Of a DNA stretch of 17,669 nt, positions 13,126-17,669 are shown in pieces (positions within the stretch are counted from its first letter, which is position 1; every line of letters starts with the position of its first letter). Both the position numbers and the translations under genes were made by a program. Location: NCBI GenBank assembly GCA_002059205.1, contig MVCQ01000003.1, positions 1 through 17,669 on the forward strand. Reading direction: 5' to 3'. Below the pieces are notes generated by a model. That model was not told where the DNA came from. It saw only the letters and a program-made list of their open reading frames with translations, and searched no databases. This DNA is from Candidatus Latescibacteria bacterium 4484_107. GTDB lineage: Bacteria; Latescibacterota; 4484-107.

Positions 13126-13158
13126 TTCTCAGCAGTCTTTGCGTCTCCGCGGTGAGAA
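13126..13158 (+). repeat. Second palindromic repeat abutting a start codon
   Basis: TTCTCA (13126-13131) and TGAGAA (13153-13158) enclose GTCTTTGCGTCTCCGCGG, the reverse complement of the CACCGCGGAGACGC phrase seen in flhF. Its last base is the A of a candidate start codon (13158). Confidence 0.55.
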
Positions 13159-13919
13159 TGCCTGAACTGGATGGAAAACATGCGATGTATTTTTTTCTGT
13201 TTCTTTTGGGATGGATGACCGCATGCGGCTGCAGCGATCCGGCCTCTCCTGGATTCGGCACGATAACCGGAGAAGCGCGGCTGGAGGGCGAACCGGACGC
13301 TCGCACGATGTGGATTCGGGTGGTCTCGGCCCGGGGAGATACGGTGACGACGCTCCATCCGGATTCCGCGGGGCGCTACGAGGTCTCTGATCTGCCGCCG
13401 GGCATCTACGCAATCCGGGCGGAGCAATATGGATATATCCCTTTGGACGACGTCGACGTGGAAGTTAAGGGAGGAACGATCCATCCGTTCGACATCCTTC
13501 TCAAAAAGGCCGAGCCCGCATTTTGCATCGATACATGGTCGCTTCAGGTGTTCTACGCCCGATTGGGCATCTTCGTGGCGAACTCGGTCCGATTGGATTT
13601 TCGCTATCATTTCGAGGGATTGGATGGCGGCATTCGGAACCTGCAGGTGCTCGGAGCCGGCTTGGAAGCGGACCCGTTTTTTCGGCTTTCCCCCGTCGGC
13701 ATGCAGGATGCGCTCTACGTAGAAAGCTTCGTAGAGGTGGATTCCACCAAGGTCTGGCCGGTGGGGACGCCGGTTGTCGTGGATACATATATCCGGGGAA
13801 GTTATTTTGTTGAGAGGAATTTCGACGCGACAGGCGCGATTCCTTTCGAGATTTCCCGGACGGATACCGTAATCGTTGAATTAGGAAAGATCATCACGGC
13901 GGACGATGCGGGCGGATGA
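13158..13919 (+). CDS. Lipoprotein with carboxypeptidase-regulatory-like domain
   Basis: About 253 residues. The N-terminus has a short hydrophobic helix (MYFFLFLLGWMTACG) ending in a lipobox-like MTAC, so a lipoprotein is likely. Next comes an Ig-like/carboxypeptidase-regulatory-like fold: GTITGEARLEGEPDARTMWI, then VTTLHPDSAGRYEVSDLPPG and IYAIRAEQYGYIPLDDVDVE. The C-terminal half (from about residue 125) is beta-rich and unrecognised. I use ATG 13158; ATG 13185 (MYFF...) is equally possible. Neither has a good ribosome site because a palindromic repeat ends at 13158, and codons further upstream (from 12987) translate repeats. Likely envelope-bound with unknown ligand. Confidence 0.78.
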   Translation: MPELDGKHAMYFFLFLLGWMTACGCSDPASPGFGTITGEARLEGEPDARTMWIRVVSARGDTVTTLHPDSAGRYEVSDLPPGIYAIRAEQYGYIPLDDVDVEVKGGTIHPFDILLKKAEPAFCIDTWSLQVFYARLGIFVANSVRLDFRYHFEGLDGGIRNLQVLGAGLEADPFFRLSPVGMQDALYVESFVEVDSTKVWPVGTPVVVDTYIRGSYFVERNFDATGAIPFEISRTDTVIVELGKIITADDAGG

Positions 13920-13958
13920 GCGATCGGATGTTCGAAATAGCGAAAAACCAAAATGTGC

Positions 13959-13987
13959 TTGACAATACGAACGAGTTATACTACATT
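13959..13987 (+). promoter_or_regulatory. Sigma-70-type promoter for the TolB-like lipoprotein
   Basis: A consensus TTGACA (13959-13964), 17-base spacer and TACATT (13982-13987). Transcription from here would give a leader of about 200 bases before ATG 14198. A short open frame starting at 13953 spans the promoter and is not credible. Confidence 0.6.
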
Positions 13988-14197
13988 TACGGATTATCGT
14001 TTTACCCCAAAGGCAGGACAGTTTGACGTTCTCCACAGGAGAGGGAACGAATGTTTTTTCTGGGGTGCCCAAAGAGGGAAAACTTTTAAATCATTCATGA
14101 TCAATGGAGCCATGAAGACACGGAGTACACCAGGAGGAAAAGCGTTTCCGGTGATCTCTACATCGTTCTGGCCCCTTTTCAACAGAGGAGGAGATGG

Positions 14198-15358
14198 ATG
14201 TTGAAGCGCGCTGTGGGACTTGTTTTGACGGGGATCTTATCGCTGGGTCTGTGGTCGGGTTGTGGCCGGAACGAAGTGCGCGTGGAACTCAAAGGGATCG
14301 AGGGACGGCAGGTGCGCCTGGCGGTCACGAGCAAGATTATGACGAACTTCAACGCGCTGGTCTCCGAGGGGCAGACTTTCCCGGAGGCCGAGGAGAGCGA
14401 TTACGTGGCAACCGTAGCCACCAACACCTGTTTGGAGCAAAAACGCGTCACGGTATGCGGCAAACCGTTGCGCGGGATCAAAACGTACACCATATCCTTC
14501 GACGTGCCGCCCGACAAACCGATGGTGCCCCAAGGCACACTCGTGTTCGCCAGCGACCGGGACGGCCCCCGCAATTGGGAGATCTATGCCATCCGGGCCG
14601 ACGGATCCGGACTGACCAACCTCACCCGCACCGAAGGATCGGACACCGAGCCGGCCTGGTCTCCGGACGGCACCAAAATCGCCTTTGTCACGGATCGGGA
14701 CGGCATCACCACTCGGGAGATTTATGTGATGGATGCCGACGGTTCCAACCAGACCCGATTGACCGAGGGCGAGTCGTTCGATCGCAGCCCGGCCTGGTCC
14801 CCGGACGGCTCGAAAATCGCCTTCTCCAGCCAGCGTACCGGGAGCGATCAGATTTTTGTCATGAACGCAGACGGATCTAATCCGGTTCAGGTATCCGACG
14901 GCACGGCTTCGGACCGATTACCAGCCTGGTCCCCGGACGGCTCGAAAATCGCCTTTGTCAGCGACCGGTATGGCAACGATCGAAAGGGCAACGATGACAT
15001 CTTCCTCATGAACGCCGATGGGTCGAAAAACGTGGTGCGCCTGACTGAGGTGATGGATTACGACCTCAACCCAAGCTGGTCGCACGATGGACGTTTCCTG
15101 CTCTTCTCTTCCAGCCGCGATGGCGCCGAAGAGGTCTTCATTATGAAATCCGACGGCACGCTTCAGACGCGATTGACCCTCACCGACGACTTCTACGAAT
15201 GGGAACCGGTCTGGTCTCCCGACGATCTGGGTTTTGCTTTCGCCGGCGGCAAGGGCAGAAACTACGATATTTATCTGACGGATCGGACGGGGAGGAACCG
15301 CGTCAACCTCACGAACGACGCACACCAAAACCGGCACCCCAGTTGGCGTCCTTTCTGA
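14198..15358 (+). CDS. TolB/PD40 beta-propeller lipoprotein
   Basis: A 386-residue exported protein. The N-terminus has a signal helix (GLVLTGILSLGLWSGCG) with a probable lipid-attached Cys, then an N-terminal domain of about 100 residues (NEVRVELKGIEGRQVRLAV...) containing further Cys residues. From about residue 109 come six repeats of the PD40/WD40-like type: ASDRDG..WEIYAIRADGSG, AWSPDGTKIAF, AWSPDGSKIAF (twice) and weaker final blades ending HPSWRPF. This is the TolB propeller fold, but the gene is not in a tol-pal cluster and the N-terminal domain differs from TolB, so I do not call it tolB. A GAGGAGGAG ribosome site sits five bases before ATG 14198. It has its own promoter and terminator and so appears monocistronic. 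Confidence 0.87.
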   Translation: MLKRAVGLVLTGILSLGLWSGCGRNEVRVELKGIEGRQVRLAVTSKIMTNFNALVSEGQTFPEAEESDYVATVATNTCLEQKRVTVCGKPLRGIKTYTISFDVPPDKPMVPQGTLVFASDRDGPRNWEIYAIRADGSGLTNLTRTEGSDTEPAWSPDGTKIAFVTDRDGITTREIYVMDADGSNQTRLTEGESFDRSPAWSPDGSKIAFSSQRTGSDQIFVMNADGSNPVQVSDGTASDRLPAWSPDGSKIAFVSDRYGNDRKGNDDIFLMNADGSKNVVRLTEVMDYDLNPSWSHDGRFLLFSSSRDGAEEVFIMKSDGTLQTRLTLTDDFYEWEPVWSPDDLGFAFAGGKGRNYDIYLTDRTGRNRVNLTNDAHQNRHPSWRPF

Positions 15359-15381
15359 GGCGGAGCTTCCTCTGAAGCCAT

Positions 15382-15418
15382 AAAAAAAGCGCTCGATGCG
15401 ACATCGGGCGTTTTTTTT
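15382..15418 (+). terminator. Intrinsic terminator after the TolB-like gene
   Basis: CGCTCGATG (15390-15398), CGA loop, CATCGGGCG (15402-15410), a 9-bp stem with one G-T wobble, followed by T8 (15411-15418). A7 on the other side (15382-15388) lets it work in both directions. Confidence 0.9.
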
Positions 15419-15435
15419 GTTGGAGCCGGAGCCTT

Positions 15436-15620
15436 GGGATGGGCAACAACATGGGTTCCCGCTTTGGACAGGTCTATTATGGTTTGATGAAACTTCTCGT
15501 CGCGGCAGGCAGGGGCGAAGCAGGGGGGGCTATCATGTGATCGGGCGCCCGCAGATTGACCTCTTCCGTTTGGGGATCGAAGATTTCGAGCAGATCCGGC
15601 GGATGGTGCCGCTGCGCTGA
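15436..15620 (+). pseudogene. Possible frame-shifted remnant of an unidentified gene
   Basis: Two adjoining stretches read like protein but in different frames: GMGNNMGSRFGQVYYGLMKL (from about 15436) and GGYHVIGRPQIDLFRLGIED continuing to FEQIRRMVPLR and a stop at 15620. There is no ribosome site or start of the right kind, and the terminator lies immediately upstream. I do not recognise the parent family. Apart from this, the 436-base gap 15359-15794 holds the terminator and the promoter at 15713-15741. Confidence 0.3.
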
Positions 15621-15712
15621 TCCTTCATCGTGCGGGGAATTTTCGGGCAAAGCCACATCTGGATAAGCTGAGGCTGAGGACAAGAAAATTTTGTAAGCTC
15701 CAAAAAAAATAC

Positions 15713-15741
15713 TTGATAAATCTTCCGGGAAGTGTTATTTT
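15713..15741 (+). promoter_or_regulatory. Sigma-70-type promoter for the AT-rich accessory unit
   Basis: TTGATA (15713-15718), 17-base spacer, TATTTT (15736-15741), preceded by an A8 tract. It is the only clear promoter ahead of the gene at 15795 and sits just downstream of the remnant and the terminator, so the three-gene unit looks independently transcribed. Confidence 0.55.
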
Positions 15742-15794
15742 ATATTTTTGGAGGAGCAGGATATATCCCTCTGGGAATAGAGGAGGAGAAAGAT

Positions 15795-16349
15795 ATGCCT
15801 ATACCTTTCAGATATTTTCTTATTATTGGAGTACTTTTCTTGTGTCTGAGTTGTGATAAGGAAAAATCTTTGGAACCAGGCGTAAATGATAATTTTGCGA
15901 TCTACATTGCAAGTGATAGCATTCTTGATGTGGACACTCGTGATGAGGATGGGGCCCTTGTTGATCAACTCACCCTTTTACAGGCCGCATTCTTATCTAC
16001 TTCAGATATCACGAATTATAGCTGGGATAGACACCGCATAACCTATCCCGATTCCGTTTGGGAGCGATTAAAGACGTGGGGCCATTTGATAAATAGATTA
16101 TTTGTCGTGTCTGTGGGAAATGAACGTATTTATTGGGGGATGTTTAAGGATGTTGCTGACTCAGGAGGGTGTCAAAATCCGGTTATTATGTTACTCTGCC
16201 GTCACTCTGATGGAAGAAACACCACCCCGCAATCGCTTTCGATCCATCGTGCATACCCAGGCTATGATGGAGACCCGGATGACCCGGATCTAAGAATGGA
16301 TCCTCGAATCTATAACGCTTTGGAGAAGGCGGGCGTCCTTATTCCATGA
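15795..16349 (+). CDS. Exported lipoprotein of unknown family
   Basis: A 184-residue protein with a hydrophobic leader (FRYFLIIGVLFLCLSC) whose second Cys is followed by Asp-Lys, so a lipoprotein signal is likely although Cys at -3 is unusual. The mature part contains a beta-strand-like AIYIASDSILDVDTRDEDG, then DITNYSWDRHRITYPDSVWE, LFVVSVGNERIYWGMFKDVA and a final DPRIYNALEKAGVL. The order DI-xY-W-x-H-x-I followed by FVV-V-x-x-E-x-I-Y-x-G is one I associate with a small uncharacterised bacterial secreted family, without a known function. ATG 15795 follows AGGAGGAG (15781-15788). The gene is visibly more AT-rich than the flagellar and manA genes. Its stop touches the next gene's start region. 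Confidence 0.78.
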   Translation: MPIPFRYFLIIGVLFLCLSCDKEKSLEPGVNDNFAIYIASDSILDVDTRDEDGALVDQLTLLQAAFLSTSDITNYSWDRHRITYPDSVWERLKTWGHLINRLFVVSVGNERIYWGMFKDVADSGGCQNPVIMLLCRHSDGRNTTPQSLSIHRAYPGYDGDPDDPDLRMDPRIYNALEKAGVLIP

Positions 16350-16353
16350 TGGG

Positions 16354-17100
16354 TTGCAGCTCAATTGTATTATCATGGTTTGCATGTTATTGCTGGCGGT
16401 GCAAAGTCTTTTTGCCCAGAATACCTTTCGTTACGAATATCCGGTCAAACCCGGGGCACCGGAATGGCGTGAGTTGTCTCTTCGACAAAAGAGAGCTGTC
16501 CAGCAGATTCCGGAGAATATCTTACGGGATATGTCCACACAGGAATTGTTACAGGCGTGGATGGACCTTCCCGGACGATTGGAAGTTCTGGCATTTAACA
16601 CAATGCAACAGGGTTTTGACGTAACAGTAAAACACTACAATGTCTTATCTGAACTTCTCGACAGGGAGGATGCAGGTAGCGTTGTATTAGCTTATTACCT
16701 TGAAATTGATCCATCCGGCATGAAACTCGTTTGGAGTTCGCGACAGAAAGGAAAATTCATTACGGATATCGCATTTGTGGAATTTCTCTTGTCGCAACCC
16801 ACGGTACTGAGCAGACTATCAAAGATGGAAAAAAAGCAGCTTCTCAAATCATGCGTCGATAATCTATATAAAAAACAGGCATTCAGGAATCGTGAGAGGA
16901 ACTTTTTTTGGGTAAGGTCCGCGATCATTCTTGCAGGCAGAATTTTGGAAAATGAAAAGAATAATCAATTTCTACAGAAAATCTCTCAAGACGAAGATAT
17001 GAAGCGTGCACTCAATACTGGTAAAGCCTCTTCGAAAGCAGTGTATGAGAAGCTTTGCGAAGCTGTTATTAACATTGCTGAGAACTATAGCTCACCATAA
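16354..17100 (+). CDS. Exported helical protein of unknown family
   Basis: About 248 residues. A signal peptide is clear (IIMVCMLLLAVQSLFA, cut near AQ-N), so the mature protein starts NTFRYEYPVKPGAPEWRELS. The rest is mostly helical and charged (LRQKRAVQQIPENILRDMST, QELLQAWMDLPGRLEVLAFN, RLSKMEKKQLLKSCVDNLYK), with no motif I can name. The start is uncertain: TTG 16354 lies five bases after the previous stop, and ATG 16375 still leaves a usable signal peptide; neither has a good ribosome site, so coupling to the upstream gene is likely. Codon use is AT-rich, like both neighbours. The next gene follows after 26 bases, so the three probably form one operon. Confidence 0.75.
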   Translation: MQLNCIIMVCMLLLAVQSLFAQNTFRYEYPVKPGAPEWRELSLRQKRAVQQIPENILRDMSTQELLQAWMDLPGRLEVLAFNTMQQGFDVTVKHYNVLSELLDREDAGSVVLAYYLEIDPSGMKLVWSSRQKGKFITDIAFVEFLLSQPTVLSRLSKMEKKQLLKSCVDNLYKKQAFRNRERNFFWVRSAIILAGRILENEKNNQFLQKISQDEDMKRALNTGKASSKAVYEKLCEAVINIAENYSSP

Positions 17101-17126
17101 TCGCTTCGTAACGAGAGGAGGAAGAA

Positions 17127-17669
17127 ATGAAATACTCACATAAGAGCTTCTCCGTATCGCTATCTCAAGGATTGTTTCTTTTTGTATTTTTTATCGCCAA
17201 CATCGCCAATGCTCATGATTTGGAAACTCCTCGCGGTGAGACCGTTTTACATTCGCATTACGCTGATACGGGTGTTTGGTGGGGCGATCAGGGTGAAGGT
17301 GACGATTATTATACCCGAGCAGAGTGGACAGCATGGTCAGATAATTTTCATCAAGGTGACTACATTGCACGATTAGATAGTGCCAGCGTGGCGTACAATT
17401 GTCATGCCTATGCATGGGCTGGGGCAAGACGATCAGATCCTAGCACATTGTGTTGGATTTATTCGCCAAATGATGATAAATACTGGGAAGATGAAAGCTA
17501 TAAAGAAGTGTCACAAAACATTGCAACGCATGTTAGCTATGGTGGTATTGACCACTCTCTGCTTAGGGAGAGTGGCAATACGATGATATCGAAATGGGGT
17601 GAGTTGCCTCTCTATAGGCATACGTTGTATTCTGATCCATATGGCGCTGGCCCAGGCGATGCAAAGTTT
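17127..17669 (+). CDS. Exported protein with YNCHAYAW / DHSLL / SKWG motifs, 3' end outside the window
   Basis: The first 181 codons of a gene that runs off the right edge. ATG 17127 follows GAGAGGAGGAAG. A signal peptide is plain (LSQGLFLFVFFIANIANA, cut before HDLE). The mature part shows YNCHAYAWAG (about residue 91 on), WIYSPNDDKYWEDESYKEVS, THVSYGGIDHSLLRESGN and SKWGELPLYRHTLYSDPYG. An Asn-Cys-His motif, then Tyr-Trp-x-Asp-x-Ser-Tyr, Asp-His-Ser and Ser-Lys-Trp-Gly in this order recalls uncharacterised secreted proteins of Bacteroidetes-type bacteria. The Cys and His spacing suggests a papain- or NlpC-like Cys-His active site, which is inference only. AT-rich like the two genes before it. 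Confidence 0.78.
   Translation, partial: MKYSHKSFSVSLSQGLFLFVFFIANIANAHDLETPRGETVLHSHYADTGVWWGDQGEGDDYYTRAEWTAWSDNFHQGDYIARLDSASVAYNCHAYAWAGARRSDPSTLCWIYSPNDDKYWEDESYKEVSQNIATHVSYGGIDHSLLRESGNTMISKWGELPLYRHTLYSDPYGAGPGDAKF

Noticed and set aside
13953..14204. 83-codon frame ahead of the TolB-like gene
   Set aside because: It spans the promoter itself, lacks a ribosome site and shows no conserved pattern.
16346..16624. Frame starting ATGATG that overlaps the 15795 gene's stop
   Set aside because: The competing frame from 16354 has a clear signal peptide and is far longer; this one becomes random after about 15 codons.

Overview
The window is a stretch of bacterial chromosome, probably from an uncultured flagellated Gram-negative lineage. 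The evidence is the FlhF/FlhG/FliA/CheZ set, several lipoproteins and signal peptides, and a PD40-propeller envelope lipoprotein. I cannot place it to phylum; an FCB-group or neighbouring candidate phylum is a guess. A striking property is the density of short palindromic and tandem repeats. They fill nearly every gap between genes and in places lie inside reading frames.

Bases 1-8276 (+ strand) form a flagellar and chemotaxis control block. In order: the 3' part of flhF (SRP-type GTPase); an flhG/MinD-like ATPase; fliA (sigma-28); a small charged protein of unknown function; a GAF histidine kinase; a small membrane-anchored protein with a DUF2802-like C-terminus; a GAF + HisKA protein with no ATPase domain; a CheZ-like phosphatase; and a single-domain response regulator. 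Together they point to control of flagellar placement and number, late flagellar transcription and switching of rotation. The block is broken by repeat-filled gaps (852-1436, 2271-2684, 5638-6145), so it is probably several transcription units.

Bases 8277-11315 hold two minus-strand genes, a radical SAM/SPASM enzyme and a DUF401 membrane permease. The radical SAM frame appears to carry two in-frame palindromic repeat insertions. A short remnant of a beta-helix-type protein lies at 8434-8556.

Bases 11554-15418 (+ strand) carry a well-formed promoter followed by DUF1844 and manA (mannose-6-phosphate isomerase), overlapping by ATGA. Next come a lipoprotein with a carboxypeptidase-regulatory-like domain and a lipoprotein with a TolB-like propeller. 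The latter has its own promoter, a leader of about 200 nt and a strong intrinsic terminator.

Bases 15419-17669 hold a degraded fragment and then a visibly more AT-rich three-gene unit under its own promoter: a lipoprotein, an exported protein of unknown family, and an exported protein with a Cys/His motif pattern (YNCHAYAW ... DHSLL ... SKWG) that runs off the right edge. This is the most likely accessory or acquired module and the best candidate for something undescribed. No tRNA, rRNA, CRISPR array or transposase gene was seen.
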